Below are positions 1 to 11,755 of a DNA stretch of 64,000 nucleotides, one piece after another. Each line of letters opens with the position of its first letter. The stretch's first letter is position 1. The translations under genes were made by a program, and so were the position numbers. The notes under the pieces are model-generated. The model was given only the letters and a program-made list of their open reading frames with translations. It searched no databases and had not been told where the DNA came from. Origin of the DNA: Zoroaster sp. YZ-2022 (Eukaryota; Echinodermata; Asteroidea; Forcipulatida; Zoroasteridae); contig CM055816.1 of the NCBI GenBank assembly GCA_029582265.1, forward strand, positions 93,297,588-93,361,587. Direction: 5' to 3'.

Positions 1-241
1 AAATGTTGCATCAGAAATGTTGTCAACTTCACAAGCTAACATGACCTTTCCCACCATAGCCTGAAATACTGATGGGTTCAGGCCATTCAGTCCTGGACCT
101 CTGTTGCTCAAGCTCCATCTGATGAAATGTCCGGCTGTCCTGTATGTCTCCTTTTGCATGTGCTCAATGTTGTATCTGAACTGCAGACTGCCTCCATAAT
201 TGTCGAAGATGTCCAGGCTTGCTAGTTCTCTCATCAGTAAC
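1..241 (-). CDS. HECT-domain exon, N-lobe continuation (incomplete at window edge)
   Basis: The acceptor tcag lies at 245-242 on the minus strand. The exon completes the Lys codon left by the previous exon and reads KLLMRELASLDIF, then GHFIRWSLSNRGPG, a region that aligns by eye with the HECT N-lobe after REFF. It is open to the left edge. Confidence 0.8.
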
Positions 242-3200
242 CTGATTGAAAATATGGGTTAGGATATGACTGTCTTGTTTGGAAGGTCAGCTGGAAATAT
301 TGCGATGAGCAACATTTCTGAGTTTCAGCTTGGCAGTGGGTGGTTCATAACCTGTACCTTGACATGTACTTTGATAAAATGAAAAAGTTAAATGTTGTGA
401 AGACATTGAATAGCTAGCTTGGTTGAGTTCAAACAACCATGGGTCAACCATTCATCGTAGTGGTTATATATATATTTATATCATGTAGTCACTACCCTAC
501 ACGTAAGGCAATTAATTATTTTAATTGTACACTGTGTCAATTATTTACCAAAAAATGTGCTATTCACAATTTCAAAGTAACTGTAATCTTCACAACAAGG
601 TGGGAAGAAATTACCAGACATCCATACTTGTTACATTGTGATGCTTAAAAATTGGCACTCGGGTATACTTACTTGAAAAACTCTCTGGTGGGACCACCCC
701 CGTCTTCAGCTTCTTCTCCAGCAAAGGAAACAGTGATTGGTCTGGGAAAACTGAACTTTTGGTCTCGGATGGCATACATTACTGACTTCCACAACCTCCT
801 ATTTACAATGATCTGTACAGCCTCTCCTGTGACTGACTGTTCAAGGGATGAAATGACTTCTTGAAGTGTTTTCTGTGACCTGTTTGGAGCAAATACGATT
901 GTCTCTTAAATGACAAGATGTCTAAAATGTACCATTATAAGCCAGTAATTTTCATAATCATGCAACAAGATTGAACTGTCATTGTTTATTATTAACTGCA
1001 GTGGCTTACCCTCTTCTTGATACTGGTTGACTTTCAGTCAAACTTTCTTCGATAGCAGCAGCTAAGGCATAATCTTCTCCATCATTATCATCACTGCTGA
1101 TCAAATCCACATATCTATCATAGACTGATGTACTTGGAGTACATGCAGGCTCCTCATGTGTCTGAAGAAACAAACACAGGAAGTTATCAGTAAATATTCA
1201 CCAAAAGTACATGAACCACAAAGGCATAATTCATTTGACCAATGCATAAACTTGATTGGCTCTTATCCAAAACAATGAAGAGGGAGCTTTCAAGTACCTG
1301 CAATACTGGTACAAAAAATGCTTTTATTTTTTCCGCTTTGCCTTTTTCTCTGTAGCACTAGCCTTTCTTATGGTCTACATTAAGTTGCTTGTGGCTAGGA
1401 GTCTACACGTATTTTGGTAGTTTGATTTTGCCTTGGTTGTGTAAGTCTCTTTAAAACACTTCCACTGCCACGTTCCACTTCGTATTTGAAGGGTTCACTT
1501 TCCTGTGCACACAATACTTTTTTAAATGTTTTTTATATTGCAATTAATGTTTTTCCATCTTAAACTACCATTAACTTGTTTTTATGTTTATAAAACAAGT
1601 ATTACAGTATACCCTCCACCATAAATAGTTTATTAAACTTTTTAGTGAAGAATTGCTAATTACATTTTCACCTTGGCATTATAAATAAGTTGTTTCTTTG
1701 ATTATTTTGGGTTGTGACTACTTAATTGCTCAATAATTAAGTGGCAGCTGGCCCTGTGTGGGTGGCATTACATATTGACTTCAAAACCAAATGTTAATGT
1801 TTCAGAAAAGTTAAACTATTTTGCAGCAAATACAGTCACTGAAAAAATTGTTCAATGTGGCCCATATGTAATAAAGGTCCCTACCTGGTATATTCGATGA
1901 AACTTGATGGTGGGTGTGTCTGTGTCTTCAAAGCTTGAAGTGGCAATCAAAGACTGTGGTAAATTTACAAATAACATTATTTCATTTTACAGAAAGTGAG
2001 ATTCTCATAGAACCTGTCTTCAAAAGTCAATTCATTCATTTGGTCACATGGTAAACAGGGTGAAATGACAAAACACACTCTTCGATGCTGTCAGAAGACT
2101 GACACAAATTCTACCTCTTTCGGCATAGCTGAATATTTATTAAAGCCTTATGTTATTATTATTATTTTTTAAATAATCTCCAAGTAGCAGTGTTTTTAAG
2201 ATAATTGGATAAGAATTTCTGTACAATAAATATGACTTATTTCCCTCCAAAATTTATTGTAAAGGCAAGACGTTCATACAGGAAAGATAATGTAAAATTA
2301 ATTACCTCATCAAGTGCAGCAGTTGATGTCTCCAGCTCAGACTCAGAATTAGAAGATATGTCACGGTCTCCTTCAGCAGTCTTATTTCTTGTCTGAAGGT
2401 AGAATCGCAGCACTCGCATCTTTGTTTCCATGTACATTTCATCAACAGTACGACTGCTAGGGATGTGTTGGTGTGCAACATCGACCAAACTTGTTTCCTG
2501 GTCCTCGAATTTCCCCTTTGTTGATTTACCATCTTTGAAAAAGAGACCCTCAGCAATTTTCTTGACAGTCTCAGCTGTTGATGTCCTACTCACAGTAAGT
2601 GTCTGTGTTCCACCTCCTTGTGGCTTCCGGACTAGCTTGAATTTTTGATCATCTACATCATAATGTAGCCATCCAATATCAATGTTTCTGGTTTCCTGTG
2701 TGGGTTTCTGTTTCCCAAGTTGTACCCCTGGCTTCCGATCTCCTACTCTTCGGGTATGGAGTTTCTGTCTCAATTCTCCTCTCTTTCCATTGTTTGCTGT
2801 TCCACCTTCTTCATCTTTTTCAGCTGATGACTGTGACTGTGCTACTTTATGGCAAAAATGCTTCACAGCAATCCGGTCTCCTACGCATGGAATAAACATG
2901 CTCAACTCACTCTCCTCCATTAACAGTACTGTCTGCTCATCAACCTGTAAATCAGAAATGCGTAAAATGTGAAAAATGTACAGGGTGTTTCAAAAAGAGT
3001 AATCCTACTTTAGAGGTTAATACAGCCAGACTATCCGTTTACCAGCAAAAAGCTTGGTATCATCTTGAAGCAAAAGCTATGTACTTTTTTGATACCTTGG
3101 TTAATTTCTAGGGTCACGCATCATTGAGCACCATTGTCTTAAAAATGTGGTGCAAAACTGGGGTTTGTACACTTTCAGGTAAAAAAAAAAAATCGGCATT

Positions 3201-6200
3201 GCTTTGAACCACATCATTGAATGGCCTCCCAGGTCACCAGACCTCACACCCAGTGACTTCTTTTGTTTGGGTAATTTGAAGAACAAAGTGTTCAGTACCC
3301 CACCGCGCAACATGCAGGATTTGGTGACAGGATTCAGCGGGAAGTGCATGTTTTGTGAGAAGATCCAGGTACCGTGAGACGAGCTGTGTTTGGAGAGGGG
3401 AGGTGGATGGTGAATGATGGACAACCAGAAACTCATGCTGGAGAATAAAATCCAGTTATGAAACAAGAATCTGAGTCTTTTTCATGTCTTTTATGCTTTT
3501 GTGCTCTTTCATCTCGAATGTTCTCAGGCACACTGTGAAGATTTTGTTTGACATGGAAGTGTACCAACCCCAATTTTGCACCACGTTAAGACGATGGTGC
3601 TCAATGATGCATGACCCTGGAAAGGAACCAAGGTATCATTGAAAAGCACATAGCTTTTAGATGATACCAAGCTTTTTGCTGGTAAACATAGAGTTTGGCC
3701 ATATTAACTCTGTAAAGTAGGATTACCTTTTTTTAAACACCCTGTACTTTGTTTTAAATTTTAGCCTTATGAATTGAAGACCAACTCTCAGATTTTCTGC
3801 AGAATGTCTTCAATGAAAGTTATAAAAGGCTTGTAGCCAGGGTTTTGTTTGCCCTCCCCCCCCCCCCCATGTGAAAAAATCTCCAATAACAGCATTTATT
3901 ATCCAGTGGAGGATCTAGGGTGGGCCTAGGGTTGGTTGGGACGGGTGTGATTTGGAGTGGGATGGGGTGCAATTAAAACATAAAATAAAAGTATCCAATT
4001 GACAAAGGGATTGGTGCATATGTGGGGATAACCTTACAAATAATGTCTTAATAATGATGAACGGAATGCTACTAAACTTAAGAAAACAAGCAAATAACTA
4101 CTACATGCACTAGAAACACATGCAGAAACCTTTTTTCTAGTTCTGATTAATGTATTTCAGAAAGTTGAGGGGCTTTTGGAACATTTATGCCTCTTTGACA
4201 AATTATGGGCAGCAGTTCAAAAACTAGTGGCAATTAAGCATTCCAGGGGTCGATTTCACCAAACTCTTCCTATCTTAGGATCAATCTTATGATTTAAGAA
4301 GAGTCCCAGCTCTAAGATCGATCTTACCTAAGATTATTCCTAAGATTGATTTCACCAAACGCGTCTTAATCAAGACGTATCGAAAATATAATAAAGCCGT
4401 AAGTTATTTATTGAACGAGGCTGTTGATCGTGTTTGACGGCTGTTTTTTATGAATTCTAACGAAACAGTCGTCGGGGCGCCCATGCTCGCGCGTCAACTA
4501 AAACTGTAATTCAACATGGCTGATTGGCGGGCTGTATTTGGCACAACTTTAGGCTCCAAAAGATGTCGTCTGCAAGTTCAAAACACGTAGGTATAATGCG
4601 TATCTATGGAAATTTGTCAAATGAATATTGTAGATTACGATATGTTGATGGGAATCTAACGTTATCTGTCAGTTGTATAATTTTGGTCACATCACATATA
4701 AACGTTTATACTTACTCCAACTTCCAAGTGTTGGTAACGTTAGCGTTAGGCCCCTTAAAATGCTAACGTTAGCCTAAATACAAATCACATCGTTTTGTTC
4801 GTTCAATCGTTGCAAAAATGGATACAACAAAAGGCGATCGGTCAAATAACTGGTCGTATGAAGAGGTAAGCATCCTCACAGAATTTGTGAGGATGCATAA
4901 ACCTAACTTGTAGGGACAACAAGCAAGGCATCTGCCAATGTGGAAGACAAAGGAACACTACTGGAAACTGGCCAGCAGTGTTCTGGTAGAAAATGGTGGG
5001 AGTTTGAGACCATGGAAAAAAATCAGGAAAAAGTGGCAGAGTGTTGCAAGCCAAGCAAGGGCATACCACCGTGAATGCAACAGAACAGGTGAGTGCCTTT
5101 AACGTTATAATTTAATAATAATACTAGGCCTAACGTTAAATAAGGCTATTAGTATTAAGCCAGTATAAAGCCACTTCGGACGGAGTTCCAACTGCGCATG
5201 CTCACATCTAACGTTATGATCTAGGTTTGATTACGTTAGGCCTATTTAAACATTTTGCAGTGAGATAAACACAACAGTCACAGACAAATGCACATGTCTA
5301 TGGGGGAAATTAGAGTCACGCCCTACCTACTAACAGTTACTTTGAGCATCTAAAAACAATATTGTAGGCCTAGGCCTACAGCTTGATCATGATGCAATCC
5401 AAGGTTTTGAAATTATTCTAAATTATTTTAACTAACGTTAGAACAGAATTTCTTATGAATTTTGTTGGTAGGCCTAACGTTACCCGCTATTATTTTTCAC
5501 GCATACGGCAGATTGTTTATCTCACCTCTCTGCCCCGAAAGCTGTGAGCGCATGCGCAGTTCGAATTCCAAAGTGGCTTAAGTTATAGTATAGACATGAA
5601 TGATTGATAGACTAACAAACATTAACAATAAGGGTATGGTCTGTTGGTCATGATCCAAATATTTTTTTATACGTTTCAAAGTGAAAGCTTATACAAAGGT
5701 GATAGGTCTGACGTTGGGGCTTACTTGACACTTGTACCAATTCCACTATGAAATATTTCCATCTGAAATGCTGTAATCTCCGTGAAAATTGTATTTGAAG
5801 ACCTCAGAAAATGAAACAGCTGATTTCAAATGCAACAATCAAAATCAATAATCAACGTGCACAAAATAACTGATAAAATAAAAACCGTTAGGGCCTGTTT
5901 TTTCGAATACATGAACACCAAATTTGATGAAATATATGATGTGTATTTTGAATACCAACCTAAGATGATTGGAATGAATGCATTCTTCCAAAAACTGTTA
6001 GGGCTGCATGCTAACAACTAAACAAAAACCAATTTACATGTAAATGTAGGATGATAATTGTTGTATTTTGCAGGTGGAGGGGAGAAGCCAACAGAAAACA
6101 AGGTTTTCAATAAGGTTTTGGAGGCTTTGGCGCCAGCATCCAAGGATGGCATCGTGTCACAAGAGGTCGGGGAATCGGCTCCCATGCCACCAGCCAGGAC

Positions 6201-9200
6201 AAGTGATGTCGAAGTCATTGACATCATAGCAAATGGTATACATGTAGTATGCTCAAAATACTAATAATCGTGTTTTAGTCACATCAAATAATTTGTGGAA
6301 AATCATTAATTTTTTTATAGGCCTATGGTATACAACATAATAATAATAAATCTTATTTTCTACTTTTAATTTCTAGTAATCAGTGAAGACGCCTTCACCA
6401 TGCCTTCATCCGAAGCCAATCCCTTGGCTCCAGATGAATCTGATGCAGAAGAAGAGGCACATGACACCACCCACTCGTCCACCAAACACAAAGCGAGTTT
6501 GTGTTGCAGCAGGCCCCCATCAACTTCCATACTGCAGCTCGAAGCGGAACGCCTTGCTTTGGGCAGGAGAAGCTTCAAGTGATAAGGAACAATTGGAAGT
6601 TTTTCGGCAAATTTCTGGATCACTGGAAGAAATAAGCCACAACTTCCAAGTGTTCCTTACCTATGTCCTTAAAAGTACAGCAGAAATTGAGCAGTAAAAT
6701 ATGTACAAGCAAAATGAATTAAAAAAATTAAACAACCTAAATACTCTTGTGTTGATATTTTCTGGTGTTTTTTGTTCAATATTCACACCCCAAAAATGAA
6801 AACAAATTTTACCAAAAACCTAAAGTTACAAATAATAACAAATATCCTCTTCATATATTTACATGAAACTTTTTGCTTGCAAACTTTCATATTTGATTTG
6901 TAATGATATTTGATTCAACATTTCAAAACAACAGCAGTTTGAGTGTTTGTAAAGATGTGTGCTTTAAATAGGCCTGTACAAATTTAGGAAATAGACTAAG
7001 ACTATAAAAAAAAAAATTCCAAACGCTCAAACTGATGTTCCTTCATAGTTTTTCTGGAATGTATTTTGACAATAAATAAGTGTGAGGTGGTGGAATTGAT
7101 TTTAATTGCTAAATATAATTTAATTTGGGTAATACATGTACATGTATACAACTCTTCAAAAATATATATTTATTAGTCGTGCTCTTTGAAGCCTGCCATC
7201 TTGAAGGGGTCCTGCGTTTGGCTCAACTTCAATGTCATCTTCAACTTCCATCTCCTCATCCATCTGTGGTTCACCAAATTGTTTGGAGAGGTTGAAGAGC
7301 ACACAGCAAGCTTTGACAATTTTACAGGCTTTGTCGGGGGAAACTCTTAGGCCATAAGACAGGCAGGGGAACTTTCGCTTTAATTGACCGAACACCTGTT
7401 CAATTGTCACTCGTGTTCTACGATGACTCCTACAACAAAACACAATGTATGTAGTCAACAAATGTCATTGTTTTGAGATTGTTGTCATTGTCAATATTGT
7501 TGACATTGCCATTCGTCATTGTTGACATTGTCGTTGCCTTTTATCATTGTCATTTTGGCTGAAGTTGATGACATTGATAGCGTTTGCATTAATTTATGCA
7601 AATTTGTGTACAGTTTTTGATTCAATGAAACATTAAATAAATCTTTTGAATTTAATATGGAATATTAATTGTTTGTGCTTACTGTTTCAGCGTACCATTT
7701 CTGTAGATTTACACAGTAATAGTAATACATGTAGTAAACATTCATATTGAGATTTACCTGTTATATCGCCTATCGGCAGCTGTCTGTGGCTCTCCCACTG
7801 GTGTCATTAGCCATGGTCTCAGAGCATAGCCAGTGTCTCCAAGTAGGGTTCCTTGGAGTCTGAAATTGTAATATTTTCACAATTAGGTCAACAATTCGGA
7901 TGGTTTTAATCAATGTTCTTGAAATGCAAAGTATTAGGTGTCCAGTCAGAAGTGGCAGGTCCGGGGGGGGGGGGGGGGGGGGGGGATGATTTACTAAACC
8001 ATTTTACTGAATTATCGGTGGGGTCTTCCTCAACCCCTCCCCATACCCCCAAACACATCACGATATTTTCAGCACCCAATATTTATTAAGTGGAAAAAAG
8101 TGGGGTCCGGACCCCCTGGACTCCCCCCCCCCCCCGGATCCGCCTATGGCCTGTTACATTTCAGATCAAGTGATTATTTTACAAACCTTCCATTATCAAA
8201 CATTTCCCCAAGGAGACTTCCGTGCAAGATGGCACTGTCATGTGTGCTGCCAGGCCATCTTGCAACGATGTTTGTGATGTTGAATGTTGCATCACAGACT
8301 GCCTGAACGTTGATGCTATGGTACCCCTTTCTGTTCACATACAGGTACTCGTCTTCACCAAGTGGGGCCCCGTAGAGACGGACATGGGTGCAGTCCACAG
8401 CACCAACTACTCCAGGGAAACCAGCCATGGCAAAGAACTCTTGCTTCACCCTCATGACGTCCTGGAGCTCAGTTGGGAATCTTATGACTTGATTTGCCAG
8501 CCTTGAAATTGAATTTGTCACCCGGTGAATGATGCGGCATACTGATGGAACACTCACATCATGGAGATCCCCTTCCACTGTATAAAACGCACCAGTAGCG
8601 AAGAAACGGAGGTTGTGAAGCTGCATCAATGGGGATATTGCATTGCTTCGCTGTGAAATAATTAATAAAGATTTTTAAATTACGCGACAGGGATGCAAGT
8701 ATAAGAGCACCAGATGGATTGTTATAAAATCTTGTCTAATACAGTTTCAAATAATCTTGCCATCATCAGAGCCAAATTACACCATTTGTGGAATTTTTGG
8801 AAAATATAAAGGCCCTCCAAAAATAACAGAATACTTAATACATTGTATTTTTCTTTTTTATTTAAATTATGAACATTTCAGATTTTCATTTAGTTATTTG
8901 ATATTGCTTTTCTCATTTAGGAACTTTGAAATGATCTGATGGGACCAATTTAGATCACCCCACACAAACACAATTAACAAAAACATGTACATGTATAACT
9001 CTTTTGAAAAATGACCCCTTTACTTATTTTTGTCACTTAAAAAAAAAGTGTCTTATATTGAAATTAAGACATACAAACTATCCAGTCGTTTATTTATTTT
9101 ATATAATGCATATAGAAACTTAGTTTTCCCCTTGCTGTGGATTTATTTGTTTTTGTGTCGGGCATGAAATAAATGTTCCTAAAATGAAAACAAATGTTGG

Positions 9201-10580
9201 TCCCTTTTTTGGGTAATTATTGAGCTTGGTCTGACATTATTTTGGAAGTAAGCATAACCACAGATTGGAAAATGGTTCTAAAAAGTGAGGACATCCTGGA
9301 AATCCAACCCCCGCACAATTTTTTTTTACAAAAATAAATAAACAAATTAAAGAACAAAAACGATCCTACTTTAAAAACATTTTTCTATGATTATAAATTG
9401 GGTTGATTTTATACATCCTTTAAGCTTAAGGAATTTAATCTTTCTCTATTTGCTCATTCAGTTCATATAAAAATGATTTTAAAAACCTTGGTCTACATGC
9501 CACCACCCCCCCCCCCCCAATCTCTCAATCTACATTTTCTGATTATGTGGGTTAATCATGCACATGCCAAGGAGATAAATAATCAGAAGTAGAACCATCC
9601 AATGTTTAATCCTGCCCAAAAATCTCTGCATGGATGTGGATTTAGAATAATTCCATTTCTAAGTGAAAGTCCGAGAAAAAAGGGTGTTTGGTAAAAGCCT
9701 AGCCTACGCGTTAAATAATAAATACATTTATATTTTTTTAAAGCAGACTGAGTCAATAGAGGGCGCGGTAAGTAATATCTACAACTCTACATACAATGTA
9801 CAGACCGTAATTCAACGTTAGCCTTGCCCTCCCCTTCTCATCGTCGGTGGACTATGAATGATACTACTCTGCTTAATCTAGTGGTCTAATTATTAAACGT
9901 AGGCCTAGGTACGTGTGGTAGGTCATTATTGTTGATATCATTACTAATTAGCCTACCCGTGTTTGCGGTTCCAAATCATCTGCTATTCTTTCCAAGATTT
10001 GGTGTACACCGCGTCTCGTAAATCTATATCTAATATAGATTTCGTCGTCGCTCAAATCATCGAGCGGATTCATTCTGTCTCGAAAGAGACGTTCTCGCCT
10101 AATCGCCCTCCGAGCGTCGCGATGTTCCTCGGCAACGAGCAGCAACAACGCCATTTTTGTTGTAGGTAGGCCTATTTATTTATTAAGCTAAGAAGACCCA
10201 AACACCAATCTTAACTTAGGAAGAGTTCAGCCCCGTTACCAAGGAAGTTAGGACGCATTGAACGCGTCTTAAGTTTGGTGAAATCGATCCTAAGTTTAAT
10301 CACAAATTAAGAAAAGTTACCCTTCCTAACTCGTGCTAAGAAGAGTCTTATCGTTTCGTGAAATCGGCCGCTGGTTCCCATCAGGTAATAATGATAGGGT
10401 CTGCGTATACTAATATGAGATACAAATTACAATGTACATGTATACACACCTCTATAAATTCAACAGAAAAAATATTTCAATAGAAAATCAGTCCTTACTT
10501 TCTCATGTTTCATCCTCTCTATCACCTCTTGTGGAATCGACCTACTGGCCATATACTTGGAAAGATCACCCATGTTGTAA
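1..10580 (-). CDS. SAM-UIM-HECT protein, G2E3-like HECT E3 ubiquitin ligase family (5' part, multi-exon)
   Basis: Exons in transcript order are 10580-10499, 2944-2306, 1953-1885, 1161-1010 (or to 1024), 902-673 and 241-1, running off the left edge. The chosen start is the ATG at 10573-10571, soon after a strong acceptor. The first 25 codons plus exon 2 read as a SAM-like helical domain ending in FIPCVGDRIAVKHF. Exon 2 continues into a family-typical block with GWLHYD, GGGTQTL and KMRVLRFYL. The fourth exon has a ubiquitin-interacting motif (EDYALAAAIEESL). The last two exons start the HECT domain with the hallmark DGGGPTREFF; the catalytic Cys lies outside the window. Known HECT ligases pass ubiquitin through a Cys thioester to a substrate; this role is inferred here. 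The junction after the UIM exon is in phase only with a weak gtatca donor ending the exon at 1024. The better gtaagc donor ending it at 1010 would shift the frame. Confidence 0.82.
673..902 (-). CDS. HECT-domain first exon (GGPTREFF hallmark)
   Basis: The exon reads TIVFAPNRSQKTLQEVI, then ITVSFAGEEAEDGGGPTREFF, and ends in phase 2 at a consensus gtaagt donor. The GE-x-DGGGPxREFF motif is diagnostic of the start of HECT domains. Acceptors are possible at 905 or 903; only the one giving a start at 902 keeps the frame with a donor at 1023. Confidence 0.85.
1010..1161 (-). CDS. Acidic exon with ubiquitin-interacting motif
   Basis: The exon starts in phase 0 after tcttcag and has one open frame. 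It encodes an acidic stretch (SSDDNDGEDY) running into ALAAAIEESLTES, which fits the UIM pattern of an acidic patch, hydrophobic residue, Ala and a Ser near the end. UIMs bind ubiquitin, which fits a HECT ligase context. Confidence 0.75.
1885..1953 (-). CDS. 69-nt linker exon of the SAM-UIM-HECT gene
   Basis: The exon is flanked by accacag and gtaggg and is exactly 23 codons, phase 0 on both sides, beginning SLIATSSFEDTDT. It joins exon 2 to the UIM exon without disturbing the frame. There is no domain in it; the phase fit is the main support. Confidence 0.65.
2306..2944 (-). CDS. Large exon: SAM tail plus conserved GWLHYD domain
   Basis: This is 213 codons, phase 0 at both ends, with acceptor tttacag and donor gtaatt. 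It begins VDEQTVLLMEESELSMF (end of the SAM-like fold), passes through a basic low-complexity linker, and then carries the conserved domain that precedes UIM/HECT regions in related invertebrate and fish proteins (IDIGWLHYDVDDQKFKLV, then VDEMYMETKMRVLRFYL). Confidence 0.8.
2981..3744 (+). mobile_element. Mariner/Tc-type DNA transposon remnant with TIRs
   Basis: The ends are inverted repeats beginning CAGGGTGTTT, about 100 bp long with mismatches, and each side has a flanking TA, the mariner target duplication. Inside, at about 3200-3345, the plus strand reads EWPPRSPDLTPSDFFCLG followed by NLKNKVF, the C-terminal catalytic segment of mariner-like DDE transposases. The rest of the gene is missing, so the element is non-autonomous. 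It lies in intron 1 of the SAM-UIM-HECT gene. Confidence 0.8.
4818..6697 (+). pseudogene. Harbinger Myb/SANT-like DNA-binding protein, broken
   Basis: Three exons join in phase: 4818-5088, 6074-6235 and 6377 to about 6697. Exon 1 has the Myb/SANT-like pattern NNWSYEEVSILTEF, then W residues near MWKTKEHYWKLA and KIRKKWQSV. A TAG at 4911-4913 (codon 32) interrupts it. Exon 3 has a second lesion: the frame ending ERLALGRRSFK stops at 6580, while the expected C-terminal helix (DKEQLEVFRQISGSLEEIS) continues in another frame. In active Harbingers this protein is required for nuclear import and recruitment of the transposase to DNA. Here it looks inactive. Confidence 0.75.
5169..5578. mobile_element. 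MITE nested in the Harbinger element, TAA target duplication
   Basis: About 410 bp with terminal inverted repeats AGCCACTTCGGA...AAGTGGCT and a sub-terminal GCGCATGCGCAG-type block in both arms. TAA lies directly outside each end (5166-5168 and 5579-5581), the 3-bp duplication typical of Harbinger-type insertions. No coding capacity. It lies in the first intron of the Myb-like gene. Confidence 0.75.
7156..10154 (-). CDS. HARBI1-like PIF/Harbinger transposase, four exons, apparently intact
   Basis: Exons 10154-9957, 8650-8187, 7859-7758 and 7429-7156 join in phase to 345 codons plus stop, close to the length of vertebrate HARBI1. The DDE triad is visible: D in VVGAVDCTHVRL (about residue 152), D in LLGDTGYALRPWL, and E in RVTIEQVFGQLKRKF. 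The N-terminus has the family motif RDRMNPLDDLSDDEIYIRYR. No stops or frameshifts were found. The product would cut and join the element ends. It differs from the host gene HARBI1 in lying within its own transposon, opposite a Myb-like gene. Poly-G and poly-C tracts bracket a small repeat in its second intron. Confidence 0.9.
7940..8150. repeat. Small repeat bracketed by poly-G and poly-C tracts
   Basis: A run of about 23 G starts near 7963 and a run of about 14 C lies near 8128, with inverted GGTCCGGGG / CCCCGGATCC ends. The two halves pair approximately, suggesting a foldback or MITE inserted in the transposase intron. Long homopolymers make assembly length here unreliable. Confidence 0.4.
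10499..10580 (-). CDS. First coding exon (SAM N-terminal half)
   Basis: The acceptor is ttttcttttccag and the donor gtaagg. The ATG at 10573-10571 has an AACATGG context and gives 25 codons (MGDLSKYMASRSIPQEVIER onward) in phase 0 with exon 2, 7.5 kb away. Together they make one SAM-like domain, which is why I join them across the transposon-filled intron. The acceptor implies at least one upstream non-coding exon. Confidence 0.7.
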
Positions 10581-11342
10581 CTGGAAAAGAAAATATAGAA
10601 ATATAATGACATACATTGTAGGTTTAAATAGGTGAATGCCGAAGAGAAATTGATCTTTATTTACAGATGAAAACTTTTATTTAGTTAACTCTGACCTCGT
10701 GATTTGGTGTTTCATTTGTGTGTTTTGAATGAGCCACACATACACATCAAATATATAATCCACTGCTTTACATCACTTTATATTTAAATTTAAATTTTTT
10801 TTTTTACATTACTAAAACAAAATTTCATTTTCAAAAACTGCATGAGCCAGTATTTCAGGGAACAGGTTTTTGGGTTGATGATCTTGGACCTGGTACGAGT
10901 TGACCCGGCCTTGGGTCATTGATCACAACAAAGCCTTTGAAACTTCATTAACAAGGAATTTTTCTTTGAAGGTTGTAAAGTGTCATATTTAACTCCGTCA
11001 ACAAGACTACAAGTACAAGTGCCAATATACGTCCCTCATCCCAGCCCAATTTTAGGGAACAAAGTTGTAAGCATGCCCACTTTTCGGACACTGCCAAAAT
11101 GATAACGAGGATTGAACTGGGTTTTGTTTTATAACTGAACCTCACAGTTTGTTTCGCCTGTGATCATTTGTATCATAAGTAGAACATTTATCTGATTAGA
11201 TGTTTAATAAAAATGCGGAACGACTGCACTTACCGAGCTGATTTTGTACTTATGCCATGGTCGTAATTTTGCGTCCGCGCTTTTGAGGAATGTATGTATG
11301 CAAGCTGCATGCACTAGCTACACTGCATATGCACAGGCTAGG

Positions 11343-11755
11343 CGTCCGCGCTTCTTGAAAATATAAATAACTGCTCTCGAAAATATAAATAACTGCTCTC
11401 GAAAATAAAAATAACTGCTCTCGAAAATATAAATAACTGCTCTCGAAAATAAAAATAACTGCTCTCAAAAATATAAATAACTGCTCTTGAAAATATAAAT
11501 AACTGCTCTTGAAAATAAAAATATGGCCTTTGTGAAACAGGGCCATTCCACTATCAGGCCTGTAATCGTTATTTATTGTACATAAAATAAGGCAAGACCC
11601 GCAACCAAAACTTTGTTTCGTAAATATCCCAAAAATAAAAATAACTGCTCTCGAAAATAAAAATAACTGCTCTGGAAAATATAAATAACTGCTCTTGGAA
11701 ATAAAAATAACTGCTCTCGAAAATATAAATAAATGCTCTCGAAAATAAAAAAGCG
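11343..11755. repeat. 22-bp minisatellite, interrupted
   Basis: Repeats of ATAACTGCTCTCGAAAATAT and a variant ending AAAATAAAA run from 11355 to 11518 and again from 11630 to 11750, separated by about 110 bp of unrelated sequence. The two unit variants alternate. The open frame on the minus strand (reading YLYF/SRAVIFI repeats) is a by-product of a unit length that keeps a frame open. Confidence 0.85.

Larger units (their letters stand above)
4243..10374. mobile_element. PIF/Harbinger DNA transposon, about 6.1 kb
   Basis: The two ends are inverted: CCAGGGGTCGATTTCACC on the left matches CCAGCGGCCGATTTCACG read from the right. Sub-terminal copies of TCTTAGG and GAAATCGATC words occur at both ends. 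It encodes the two proteins of the superfamily in opposite orientation: a HARBI1-like transposase (minus) and a Myb/SANT-like protein (plus). I could not read a clean 3-bp target duplication. It sits in the same orientation-neutral intron as the mariner remnant. Confidence 0.85.

Noticed and set aside
2430..2972. Plus-strand open frames opposite the large HECT-gene exon
   Set aside because: Shadows of the minus-strand exon, which has conserved motifs and splice sites.
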